Source: Mycobacterium sp. URHB0044 (GTDB lineage: Bacteria > Actinomycetota > Actinomycetes > Mycobacteriales > Mycobacteriaceae). From it: a DNA stretch of 64,000 nt. Location: assembly GCF_000620625.1 (NCBI RefSeq), contig NZ_JIAW01000021.1, positions 62,001-126,000 on the forward strand, written 5' to 3'. The position numbers and the translations under genes are program-made. How positions within the stretch are numbered: position 1 is the stretch's first letter; each line of letters opens with the position of its first letter. The notes beneath the pieces were generated by a model that had not been told where the DNA came from, did not search any database, and worked only from the letters and a program-made list of their open reading frames with translations. This document shows, piece by piece, positions 17,434 to 26,800 of the stretch.

Positions 17434-18517
17434 ACCCGTAACCGTCGACGTCCTCGTCGAGCGGCCGTACCCGGTGATCATTGGGCGCGGTCTGCTCAAC
17501 GACCTGACCCGCGTGCTCGACGGACGTCACAAGGTGGCGATCCTGCACCAGCCGTCGCTCGCCCAGACCGCCGAGGCGATCCGTAACCATCTGTCCGACA
17601 ACGGCGTTGGCGGTGGCATCGATGCGCACCGCATCGAGATCCCCGATGCCGAGGCGGGCAAGGAACTGCCGGTTCTCGGCTTCATCTGGGACGTGTTGGG
17701 CCGCATCGGGATCGGCCGTCGGGACGCCGTCGTGAGCCTGGGCGGGGGAGCGGCCACCGACGTCGCCGGCTTCGCCGCTGCGACGTGGCTGCGCGGCGTC
17801 GACATCGTGCACGTGCCGACCACGCTGCTCGCCATGGTCGATGCGGCCGTCGGCGGCAAGACGGGCATCAACACCGACGCGGGCAAGAACCTGGTCGGTG
17901 CCTTCCACCAACCGCTCGCCGTGCTGATCGACCTCGCGACCCTGGAGACGTTGCCGCGCAACGAGATCGTGGCGGGCATGGCCGAGATCGTGAAGGCCGG
18001 GTTCATCGCCGACCCGGTCATCCTCGACATGATCGAGGCCGACCCCGAGGCCGCCTTGGATCCGTCGGGCGACGTGCTGCCCGAGCTGATCCGGCGCGCC
18101 GTCGCCGTCAAGGCAGAGGTGGTGGCAGCCGACGAGAAGGAGTCGGCGCTGCGGGAGATCCTCAACTACGGGCACACGCTGGCGCACGCGATCGAGCGGC
18201 GCGAGCGCTACCAGTGGCGCCACGGCGCCGCGGTCTCGGTGGGTCTCGTGTTCGCCGCCGAACTCGGCAGGCTGGCCGGGCGGCTCGACGACGACACCGC
18301 CGACCGGCACCGGTCGATCCTGACGTCGCTGGGGTTGCCGGTCAGTTACGACGCGGACGCCCTGCCTCAGCTGCTCGAATACATGGCGGGCGACAAGAAG
18401 ACCCGGTCCGGCGTGCTGCGCTTCGTCGTCCTCGACGGGTTGGCCAAGCCGGGCCGGCTGGAGGGCCCGGATCCCGCGCTGGTGGCCGCCGCGTACTCGG
18501 AGATCGGAGTCAGATGA
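17426..18517 (+). CDS. aroB: 3-Dehydroquinate synthase
   Basis: 363 residues: NAD-binding SLGGGAATDVAGFAAATWLRG (positions about 96-116), PTTLLAMVDAAVGGKTGIN, metal ligands in EIVKAGFIAD, NYGHTLAHAIE and RHGAAVSVGL. It converts DAHP to 3-dehydroquinate. ATG 17426 overlaps the aroK end by eight bases and matches the mycobacterial N-terminus (MTEPVTVDV); the stop overlaps aroQ. Confidence 0.97.
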   Translation: MTEPVTVDVLVERPYPVIIGRGLLNDLTRVLDGRHKVAILHQPSLAQTAEAIRNHLSDNGVGGGIDAHRIEIPDAEAGKELPVLGFIWDVLGRIGIGRRDAVVSLGGGAATDVAGFAAATWLRGVDIVHVPTTLLAMVDAAVGGKTGINTDAGKNLVGAFHQPLAVLIDLATLETLPRNEIVAGMAEIVKAGFIADPVILDMIEADPEAALDPSGDVLPELIRRAVAVKAEVVAADEKESALREILNYGHTLAHAIERRERYQWRHGAAVSVGLVFAAELGRLAGRLDDDTADRHRSILTSLGLPVSYDADALPQLLEYMAGDKKTRSGVLRFVVLDGLAKPGRLEGPDPALVAAAYSEIGVR

Positions 18518-18954
18518 GCGCCTACCCGACGGTCAACGTGATCAACGGCCCCAATCTCGGCAGGCTCGGCAGCCGCCAGCCCGAGGTCTACGGGCACACG
18601 ACGCACGACGATCTCGTCGCGCTGATCGAGCAGGAGGCCACCGACCTCGGATTGAAAGTCGTTGTCCGCCAGAGCGACAGCGAAGCCGAGCTACTCGGTT
18701 GGATCCATGCCGCCGCCGACGCCGGCGAGCCGGTCGTGCTCAACGCGGGCGCGCTGACCCACACGTCGGTGGCGCTGCGCGACGCGTGCTCGGAACTGAC
18801 TGCGCCGCTGATCGAACTGCACATCTCCAACGTGCACGCCCGCGAGGAGTTCAGGCACCACTCCTACCTGAGCGCCGTGGCGACAGGCGTGATCGTCGGT
18901 CTTGGGGTGCAGGGGTACCTGTTGGCGCTGCGTTACCTGGCCAGCCTCGACTAG
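18514..18954 (+). CDS. aroQ: Type II 3-dehydroquinate dehydratase
   Basis: 146 residues, the normal type II size, with VINGPNLGRLGSRQPEVYG (flexible lid with catalytic Arg and Tyr), VVRQSDSEAELLGWIH, LNAGALTHTSVALRDA and IELHISNVHAREEFRHHS (catalytic His). ATGA overlap with aroB, so translation is coupled. Called aroD or aroQ in mycobacterial literature. Confidence 0.96.
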   Translation: MSAYPTVNVINGPNLGRLGSRQPEVYGHTTHDDLVALIEQEATDLGLKVVVRQSDSEAELLGWIHAAADAGEPVVLNAGALTHTSVALRDACSELTAPLIELHISNVHAREEFRHHSYLSAVATGVIVGLGVQGYLLALRYLASLD

Positions 18955-19520
18955 GGACGGTGCTCGGCGCGCTCCGTGCCGCCACCCTCGGTGGTCACCG
19001 GCGTGGCCTGCGTGGTCTCGTCCTGGCCTCCGGCGCTCACGGCGGCGAAGACGTCGGTGTCGGCGCGTTCGCCGTCGGCTGGCTGGCGCACGAACGGCGG
19101 GGTGTTGCGGTCAATCAGGTAGCGGCCAAGCGCCACGCCCGCGATCGCCGCAAGGAACGTCAGCAGCGCGGTGAACGCGGCGAACGTGGTGATCTCGTTG
19201 AGCAGCGCCTCGGCGTACAGGTTGTCGTAGAACAGCGAGATGAACCAGGCGACGAACCCGCTGACGATGCCGGCGAACAGGCCGGCCAACAGCCACGTCA
19301 TCGCCAGGTCGCCGCGCCGGTCCGGGTCGGGCTGGGCCCTGGCGTCGCTGCGACCGTCGATCAACCCCCAGACGAACGCACATACGGCGAACACCACGAC
19401 CAGGGTGGAGCTGATCAACAGGGCCTGTGTTTCCCAGGTGTTGATCAGCGCGCCCTGCAGCAGCCGGACCACGACCATCAACGCCGCGAACACCAGTCCG
19501 CGCAGCAACCACTTACTCAT
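18951..19520 (-). CDS. Rv2536-like four-helix membrane protein
   Basis: 189 residues: four transmembrane helices (ending near residue 130) with a cytoplasmic charged loop (GRSDARAQPDPDRRGD) after the second and an acidic, low-complexity C-terminal tail. Its 3' end overlaps aroQ by four bases on the opposite strand. The same gene separates aroQ and pepQ in M. tuberculosis as I recall. Annotated elsewhere as a B-4DMT family transporter; transport has not been shown to my knowledge. Confidence 0.8.
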   Translation of the reverse strand: MSKWLLRGLVFAALMVVVRLLQGALINTWETQALLISSTLVVVFAVCAFVWGLIDGRSDARAQPDPDRRGDLAMTWLLAGLFAGIVSGFVAWFISLFYDNLYAEALLNEITTFAAFTALLTFLAAIAGVALGRYLIDRNTPPFVRQPADGERADTDVFAAVSAGGQDETTQATPVTTEGGGTERAEHRP

Positions 19521-19553
19521 GGGGGCACAGCGTAGCGAGTAGCGTCAACCGCT

Positions 19554-20648
19554 GTGACGATTTCTCAGCGCCGGGACCGTCTGCGTCGCCGATTGGTCAA
19601 CGCCGAGCTGGACGCAATGTTGGTGACCGACCTGGTCAACGTGCGTTATCTGTCCGGTTTCACCGGTTCGAACGCCGCTCTACTAATTCTGGCCGAACAC
19701 GAAACGCCGGTGCTGGCCACCGATGGGCGCTACCGCACGCAGGCGGCCCAGCAGTCGCCGGACGTCGAGGTCGTCATCGAACGGGCGTGCGGTCCGCATC
19801 TGGTGGCCCGCGCGGCGGCCTGGGACGTGCGCCGGCTGGGCTTCGAGAGTCACGTCGTCACCGTCGACGGGCACGCGATGCTGCTGAAGGTGGCAGGCGA
19901 CGACACCCAGTTGGTCCGGGCGGCGGGAATCGTCGAGGCGCTGCGCGAAGTCAAGGATGCCGGCGAGATCGCGCTGCTCCGGCTGGCCTGCGAAGCCGCC
20001 GACGCCGCACTCACCGATCTGGTGGCGACGGGTGGACTGCGCCCCGGGCGCACCGAGAAGGAGGTTGGTCGCGAGCTCGAGTCGCGGATGCTCGACCACG
20101 GTGCCGACGGGGTGTCGTTCGAGACCATCGTCGCGGCGGGTCCGAACTCGGCCATCCCGCACCACCGGCCGACGGACGCTGAGCTCGCCGCGGGCGACTT
20201 CGTCAAGATCGACTTCGGCGCGTTGGTGGCCGGATACCACTCGGACATGACCCGGACGTTCGTGCTGGCGCCGGTCGCGCAGTGGCAGCGTGACCTGTAC
20301 GCCCTGGTGGAGACCGCCCAGCGGATCGGTCGCGACGCGCTGGCGCCCGGCGTGTCACTCAAGGACGTCGACGGCGCATCCCGCCAGGTCATCGCCGAAG
20401 CCGGGTACGCGGAGAACTTCGGTCACGGGCTGGGACATGGCGTCGGGCTGCAGATCCACGAAGCGCCGGGAATCAGCGCGTCCGCCGCCGGTACACTGCT
20501 TCCTGGCTCTGCGGTGACCGTGGAGCCCGGTGTCTATCTGCCCGGCCATGGCGGCGTCCGCATCGAGGACACGCTGGTCGTGGGCAGTGAAGAAACACCC
20601 ACACCCGAATTGCTTACCCGGTTCCCCAAGGAACTGGCCATTCTCTAG
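19554..20648 (+). CDS. pepQ: M24-family Xaa-Pro dipeptidase/aminopeptidase
   Basis: 364 residues starting GTG. N-terminal creatinase-like domain (VTDLVNVRYLSGFTGSNAALL), then the pita-bread metallopeptidase fold with metal ligands in KIDFGALVAGYHSDMTRTF, GHGLGHGVGLQIHEAPG and VEPGVYLPGHGG / VRIEDT. It cleaves X-Pro bonds in the cytoplasm. pepQ-efp-nusB order is conserved; the link to EF-P (which helps synthesise Pro-rich stretches) is suggestive only. Confidence 0.93.
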   Translation: MTISQRRDRLRRRLVNAELDAMLVTDLVNVRYLSGFTGSNAALLILAEHETPVLATDGRYRTQAAQQSPDVEVVIERACGPHLVARAAAWDVRRLGFESHVVTVDGHAMLLKVAGDDTQLVRAAGIVEALREVKDAGEIALLRLACEAADAALTDLVATGGLRPGRTEKEVGRELESRMLDHGADGVSFETIVAAGPNSAIPHHRPTDAELAAGDFVKIDFGALVAGYHSDMTRTFVLAPVAQWQRDLYALVETAQRIGRDALAPGVSLKDVDGASRQVIAEAGYAENFGHGLGHGVGLQIHEAPGISASAAGTLLPGSAVTVEPGVYLPGHGGVRIEDTLVVGSEETPTPELLTRFPKELAIL

Positions 20649-20662
20649 GAGTAGTACCGAAC

Positions 20663-21226
20663 GTGGCATCCACCGCAGACTTCAAGAACGGGCTCGTCCT
20701 GCAGATCGACGGGAACCTGTGGCAGATCATCGAGTTTCAGCACGTCAAGCCGGGCAAGGGGCCGGCGTTCGTGCGCACCAAGCTCAAGAACGTGCTGTCC
20801 GGCAAGGTCGTCGACAAGACCTACAACGCCGGCGTGAAGGTCGAGACCGCGACCGTCGACCGTCGGGACACCACGTACCTGTACCGCGACGGCAGCGACT
20901 TCGTCTTCATGGACAGCCAGGACTACGAGCAGCACGCGCTGCCTGAGTCGCTGGTGGGCGATTCCGCCAACTTCCTGCTCGAGGGCATGCCCGTGCAGGT
21001 CGCGTTCCACGACGGCGCCCCGCTGTACCTCGAGTTACCGACGACCGTCGAGCTGGTGGTCACGCACACCGAGCCCGGCCTGCAGGGCGATCGGTCCAGC
21101 GCGGGTACGAAGCCTGCCACGGTCGAGACGGGCGCGCAGATCAACGTGCCGCTGTTCATCAACACCGGCGACAAGCTCAAGGTGGACTCCCGCGACGGCA
21201 GTTACCTGGGCCGCGTGAATGCGTGA
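20663..21226 (+). CDS. efp: Translation elongation factor P
   Basis: 187 residues in three beta-barrel domains, starting GTG. The KOW-like domain has VKPGKGPAFVRTKLKN; the loop that carries the modified residue in other bacteria has KPGKGPA (Lys at about residue 35). The C-terminal signature TAGVKV is replaced by NAGVKVETATVDRRD in the middle domain and NTGDKLKVDSRDGSYLGR at the end. It rescues ribosomes stalled at polyproline. Confidence 0.97.
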   Translation: MASTADFKNGLVLQIDGNLWQIIEFQHVKPGKGPAFVRTKLKNVLSGKVVDKTYNAGVKVETATVDRRDTTYLYRDGSDFVFMDSQDYEQHALPESLVGDSANFLLEGMPVQVAFHDGAPLYLELPTTVELVVTHTEPGLQGDRSSAGTKPATVETGAQINVPLFINTGDKLKVDSRDGSYLGRVNA

Positions 21227-21259
21227 GCCTGGGCGGGCGAAGCGCAGCGGAGCGACGGG

Positions 21260-21736
21260 ATGAGTGACCGTCGCGGCGACCGAGGCAGGCATCAGGCCCG
21301 CAAGCGTGCGGTCGACCTGCTCTTCGAGGCCGAGGCCCGCGGACTGACCCCTGGGGAGGTCGCAGAGGGACGCGGCACGCTGGCGCAGGGCGACTCCGAG
21401 ATCTCCGCGCTGAACCCCTACACGGTGACGGTGGCCCGCGGCGTGACCGACCACGCGGCGCACATCGACGATCTGATCTCCGCGCACCTGCACGGGTGGA
21501 CGCTGGAGCGGCTCCCCGCGGTCGACCGCGCGATCCTGCGGGTTGCGGTGTGGGAGTTGCTGCACGCCGACGACGTGCCCGAGGCGGTGGCCGTCGACGA
21601 GGCTGTCGAACTGGCCAAGAGCCTGTCCACGGACGATTCGCCGAACTTCGTGAACGGCGTGCTCGGCCAGATCATGTTGGTGACTCCGCAGATCCGTGCC
21701 GCCGCGGCTGCCGTCCGCGGGGCCCCGGAGGGATAG
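21260..21736 (+). CDS. nusB: Transcription antitermination protein NusB
   Basis: 158 residues, all-helical: RHQARKRAVDLLFEAEARG at the N-terminus (RNA boxA contact region), LDRAILRVAVWELLH-type segment VDRAILRVAVWELL and NEAVELAK-type segment DEAVELAKSLSTDDSPNFVNGVLG. NusB with NusE binds boxA in rRNA leaders and prevents premature termination. A boxA-like site occurs in this same window upstream of the tRNA array at 50207. Confidence 0.96.
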   Translation: MSDRRGDRGRHQARKRAVDLLFEAEARGLTPGEVAEGRGTLAQGDSEISALNPYTVTVARGVTDHAAHIDDLISAHLHGWTLERLPAVDRAILRVAVWELLHADDVPEAVAVDEAVELAKSLSTDDSPNFVNGVLGQIMLVTPQIRAAAAAVRGAPEG

Positions 21737-21738
21737 CC

Positions 21739-22281
21739 ATGAGCGTGCCGCAGGACTGGGCGCCGTACGCGACCGTGGAGGAAGCGGCCAGGGTTTATTT
21801 GCGCGACCCTGAACTGGCACTGGACCAACTGCGGTCGCTGGTGGACTTTCCGACGATCAAGTCGTTCATCATGTCCCGCGGCGCAACGGAGGAGTCCTGG
21901 GGCGAGGCGCTGTGGCAGGAGATCGTGCTCACCGACGGTCGCCGCCTCATCATGTGGCGCGCTGACGATGAACTGTCGTCGGTCGAGGGCCGCGAGCCGC
22001 GCCGGACGCTGGACGCGTCGATCCGGACGATCCTGTTGTCGACCATCACCGACCACATCCTGACCACCGAGTTCGAGATCCTCGACGACGGAACCCGCCG
22101 GCTGGCCGAAGTGCGGCTGCGGATGTACACCCAACTGCTCACCCGCACGCGGCAGAAGTCTGCCGTCGACACCGATCTGTTCTGCGAATCGTTCCGCTAT
22201 ACCAAGACCGTCGACAACGGTGGCCTGGCCCAGATGCAGCGGCTGCTGCAGTTCGGCCGGATGCTGTCGCGGTCGATGTGA
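21739..22281 (+). CDS. Conserved hypothetical protein (Rv2532c-like position)
   Basis: 180 residues, cytoplasmic, no signal or membrane segment. It has mixed alpha/beta content with a central stretch LWQEIVLTDGRRLIMWRADDE and Arg-rich LAEVRLRMYTQLLTRTRQK. It starts two bases after the nusB stop, so is part of that operon. I recognise no known catalytic family. Confidence 0.8.
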   Translation: MSVPQDWAPYATVEEAARVYLRDPELALDQLRSLVDFPTIKSFIMSRGATEESWGEALWQEIVLTDGRRLIMWRADDELSSVEGREPRRTLDASIRTILLSTITDHILTTEFEILDDGTRRLAEVRLRMYTQLLTRTRQKSAVDTDLFCESFRYTKTVDNGGLAQMQRLLQFGRMLSRSM

Positions 22282-22282
22282 G

Positions 22283-23437
22283 TCACGGACTCAGTGTGAG
22301 CAGACGCCTGACGAGCTCCGCCTGACGGTGTGTGTCGGTCTTGTCGAAGATGTGCTGTAGGTGCGTGCGGACAGTCGTGATCGACACCGACAGCTGATCC
22401 GAGATCTGGTGTAGGTCGTCGCCGCGTACGACGGCAAGCGTCACCTTGACCTCCGCGTTGGTGAGCCCGTAGACGCGTTGCAGCTGGACTGCCGTGGGCT
22501 CCGGTTCGTTGTCGGGATCCACGATCATCACCAAAGCAGCAGCGTCACTTGGTATTTCGTCGGTCGGGCCGCGGCGAAGCGGTAGCACGTGAACGACGTA
22601 GGGCCGTCTTCCCGAGGGGCGGTCGCACGTGAACGACTGCCCGCGACAGGTGTCGGATTCATCGTCGAGCAGAGCGAAGTGGATTGCGCCACGCAACTTT
22701 CGGCCCACGTGTGTAGTCATGGCGCCCAGGTGTCCGGATCGCATCCGCAAGCCGTCCTCCGCGCGAAGCATCCGTTCGGCGGCACTGTTGGCGTTGATCA
22801 CCACACCGTCCAGTCCGACCAGGATCATGCCGTGCCGGACCGCATCAAGGGCTCCGGCGAGGTCGGCGTTGAGTTGGGTGAACGCGGACAGCTTGGCTTG
22901 AGCGCGCACAGCCTGTTGCAGATGGGGAGTCAGGCCACTGAGGAACTTGACCCGTTCGGGTGTGTCGAACGGCGCCGAATCGTCCGACGAAGCCACGATG
23001 AAGATCGTGGGTCGAGGGCCACCCGTGAGCCGCACGAACAGCCCGTCAAGCAAGTCGTTGGGACGCATCCAGCAGTTGTAGAACTCGGACCACCGGTTCG
23101 GCACGATGAGTTCGGTCCCGGTGCGCACCACACCCACCGGGCCCCTCTGGACGGTGGCCAGCACGTGGTCGAGGTGGCGATAGTGCTCCGCGTAGCTCTT
23201 CATGGTGGCATCGGGCAGCGTCGTGTTCTCGATCGACCACACCGCACCGTCGGGGGTGGCGAGTGCTCCGCCGATGCCGCCGACCGTCTGATGAACCTCC
23301 CGGATGGCCGCTTCCCAGTGCTGGGGAGCGACCGCGGCGGCGTAGATACCGGAGACTATGCGGGAGAAGTCCTCGACGGTGACCAACGGGCCGTCCCCTT
23401 GTCTGCGACATGCTCTGGCATATCGATTTCCCCTCAT
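22283..23437 (-). CDS. LuxR-type transcriptional regulator
   Basis: 384 residues. The C-terminal 65 residues form a LuxR/FixJ helix-turn-helix: YGLTNAEVKVTLAVVRGDDL, then QLSVSITTVRTHLQHIFDKT. The middle (VRHGMILVGLDGVVINANSAAERML) looks PAS-like, and the N-terminal 190 residues are a helical sensor-like region without recognised ligand motif. Start uncertain: ATG 23437 gives the longest form, but TTG near 23386 has AAGGGGA eight bases before it. Divergent from the secreted beta-propeller gene 397 bases away, which it might control. Confidence 0.85.
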   Translation of the reverse strand: MRGNRYARACRRQGDGPLVTVEDFSRIVSGIYAAAVAPQHWEAAIREVHQTVGGIGGALATPDGAVWSIENTTLPDATMKSYAEHYRHLDHVLATVQRGPVGVVRTGTELIVPNRWSEFYNCWMRPNDLLDGLFVRLTGGPRPTIFIVASSDDSAPFDTPERVKFLSGLTPHLQQAVRAQAKLSAFTQLNADLAGALDAVRHGMILVGLDGVVINANSAAERMLRAEDGLRMRSGHLGAMTTHVGRKLRGAIHFALLDDESDTCRGQSFTCDRPSGRRPYVVHVLPLRRGPTDEIPSDAAALVMIVDPDNEPEPTAVQLQRVYGLTNAEVKVTLAVVRGDDLHQISDQLSVSITTVRTHLQHIFDKTDTHRQAELVRRLLTLSP

Positions 23438-23833
23438 CCCGGCGTTGGAGTGAACGGTAGCTGGATCTCATTCATTTGGATGACGTACTGCCGAACGGGG
23501 ACGTGCTTACTTACCAAGATGTCGGGTCAATCGGCGCAGCGACACCTGGTGTCCCGGCGCCATGGCAACGGGGTGAGCGACCTATGACGAGGGGTGATGG
23601 GTCGGTGGCAACGACCCCTTCGGGACGGCGGCTGTGGCGTGCCAGCGGTTCCACGCGTTTGGCCGTAACGCCGTTTCGCGGGTTGAGATTCGAGTATCCG
23701 ACTACTCGAGTGCTTCGGACCGTCGACGAGGACGATGAAGGCGCGGTTGGTGGTGGCGTCGTCTCCGGATTGCCGGGCAGGTGAATAGCGACTTCAGCGG
23801 GTTGGCCCCAACGGGCCGGTGGGGGGAACTCCG
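23438..23833. other. 396-base intergenic region between divergent LuxR and beta-propeller genes
   Basis: No convincing gene. It holds an inverted repeat TCGAGTA-TCCGAC-TACTCGA at 23690-23709 and a GGGTCG/CGACCC pair around 23600-23620, either of which could be a regulator site. GGGGGG just before ATG 23834 serves as ribosome site for the propeller gene. Confidence 0.5.
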
Positions 23834-26800
23834 ATGGGTTACGCGCGATATGTGGGCCGGGTTGGTTCGTTAGCGGTCGCCTTGGGTGTGGGGATAGCCG
23901 TGGCAAACACGCCTGGCGTTGCCAATGCCACGCCGAATGCCGATGCGACGTCGACGGAACCCTCGACGACGGATGGCTCGCCTGCCGGTGCTGCCACGGG
24001 AGCGTCGGCGACGGGTACGGCCGAAGCCCCGAAGGTCCCGTCGGGGTCTCCGGGTTCGGACGGAGGCTCCGATGACCCCGGGGATGATGCCGGGGACGAC
24101 GCCGGTGCGATGAAGGTGGACGCGACGGGCGGATCGATTACCTCGACGACGCCTGGCTCCGCGGGCGCTGCGTTGGCCGACGACGGCACTGCCGGCACGG
24201 ACACGGACACCACGACCGACCGCGATACTCCTGCGGCGCGCGTCAAGTCTGGCAAGTCGGACTTCGAATCGTCGCCGGTCAAACCGGCCAAGCGCGCGTC
24301 GACGGCCGTGAGCGCGTCCAATGCGGACACCGGGACGCCACCTTCGGCGAGGCGTAGCGCGTCCGCAGCGGCCGACTCCGTCAGTACGAGAGCGGTGGCA
24401 CCGTCGGTGCCGCGCTCGACTCAACCCCCCGCGGCGTTGACCTCGGATATGGCTGCGCCGCAGGCAGTCTCGGCATTCGCGGAGGCGCCCGTGGCACCGT
24501 CCTCGGTGGTGTCGCAGTTGGCGTCGACGATGATGTCGCTGGTCGGATGGAACCCGTCGGCGGCCGGTGGCGGCCCCGTGACGCCGGGGGAGTCGCCGGT
24601 GTCGTTGGTGCTGCTCGGCGCCTGGCGGCGGTTGTCGCAGCAGTCGCTGGCCGGCGAATCATCAACGACCGCCTCGGATTCCACGCAAACCTCGTTGAAG
24701 CTTGCGAGCACCGATACCGGTGGCGCCCAGCCGATGATGGCGTTGGCGGCGACGGCGGTCAACGCCGCGCCCACCGCATCGCCGACGGTGAATGCGCCCG
24801 ACGACGTCAACGCGGGCAAGGTGACGGGGTCGCTGAACGCCACCGATCCCGAGGGCAGCACGCTGACCTACGCCGTCACCGGCACACCGGCGAATGGCGC
24901 GGTCACGGTCGATGGAGCGGGCAACTACGCCTACACGCCGACGCAAGCGGTACGCCTGGCCGCGAGTCAGACTCCGGGGGCCGACACCGACAGCTTCACC
25001 GTCACCGTCAGCGACGGCCAAGCCAGCACGCCTGTCGCCGTGACGGTGCCCATCTCGTCGATGCAGACGTCACTGAACGCGCCGACCACCGTCGGGACGA
25101 ACCCTTCGGCGCTCGCGCTGAGCGGCAACTACGCATACCTGGCCAACCAGGGATCCAATACGGTGTCGGTAATCGACACGCGCACTGGGCAACTCGTCGA
25201 CACCAATCTCGCCACTCCCACCGTGGTCGATCCCATCACGGTCGGCACGTCTCCGGCCGCAGTGGTCGCGACGTCCAACGGAAAGGTGTACGTCGCCAAC
25301 AGCGGCAGTGGCACGGTATCGGTGATCAGCACGTCGACCAACAAGGTGACCAAGACCATCCAGGTCGGTTCCTCACCGCAGGGGTTGGCGGTCAGCCCGG
25401 ACGGCAGCAAGGTCTACGTCGCCAACAGCGGCAGCGGCACGGTGTCGGTGATCAGCACGTCCAGCGACGCCCTCGTCGACGTCAACCCGGTCACCTGGTG
25501 GGCAGTCGACTCGATCGCGGTCGGCTCGTCGCCGACCGGGCTCGCCGTCAGCCCCGATGGCTCCCGGCTCTACGTGGCCAACAAGGGAAGTGGCACGGTG
25601 TCGGTGATCAACACGGCGAGCTACGGCGTCACCAACACCATCACGGCTGGAACCCAGCCCACCAGCCTCGCCGTCAGTCCCGACAACAAGTCGGTCTACG
25701 CGACCAACACCGGCAGCAGCACCGTGACCGTCATCGACGCCACGAACGCCGCCACGAACGCCTACACCGTGCGCAAGACCGTCGCGGTGGGCACTTCCCC
25801 CAGTTCGGTGAAGTTCAGCCCGGACGGCAGCCTCGCGTACGTCGCCAACGGGAACGACTCGATCTCGGTGATCGACACCAGGAGCACGACAGTGACTCGC
25901 ACCCTGGCGATCGATCCCGCGGCCGAGACGGGAGGGCACAGCATCGCGCTGAGCGCCGACGGCAACACGATCTACGTCACCGATGCCGTCGACCGCAATG
26001 TGCGCGTCCTGAAGTTGGCGCACGTCAACTCCGCTCCGACGCCCAAGGGGCTGCCGACGGTGACCGGCACCGATTCGACGACGGGGGCGGTCACGGGATC
26101 GGTCAACGTCACCGACATCGACGGCGACAAACTGACCTTCGCCACCGCACCGAACACGGGCCCGGCGAGCGGCACGGTCACCTACGGTGAGGTCACCGGT
26201 ACCTACACCTACACGCCGACCGACGCGGCGCGGCAGCAAGCGGCGCAGACCAGCACCGAGGACTACGACCACTTTACGGTCAACGTCGGCGACGGCCAAG
26301 CGACTACGGCGGTTCCCGTCACCGTCGTGATCTCGCCGAAGGCGGCCGTACCGCCACCTCCGAGCGGGGGCGCCCCGACCACGACGCCAATCCCGGTGGG
26401 AAGCAACCCGAATGGGGTGGCGGTGGCCGGAAACCAGGCCTACGTGGTGAACGCCGACAGCACCGTGTCGGTGATCGACACGACCTCCGGGCAGGTCGTC
26501 AAGACCATCGCCGTCGGATACGCGCCGACGCGGGCCACTGCCGCTCCCGACGGCAAGCGGGTGTACGTCGCGAACTACGACTCCGTTTCGGTCATCGACA
26601 CCAGCACCAACACGGTCGCGGCGACGATCTACGTGCCCAACGAGTGTGGCGAGTGCTACAACGGCGTCTACGACGTGGTCGTCAGCCCCGACAGCAAACG
26701 GGCGTACGCCGCCGTCGGCGACGGCAGCATTTCCGTGATCGACACCGATCCGACGCACACCACGACCTACAACAAGGTCATCTCGACGTCGAATGTCGGT

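Noticed and set aside
24550..26190. Plus-strand 547-codon frame inside the propeller gene
   Set aside because: Overlaps a protein with signal peptide and clear domains in another frame; low-complexity His/Arg/Gln content.
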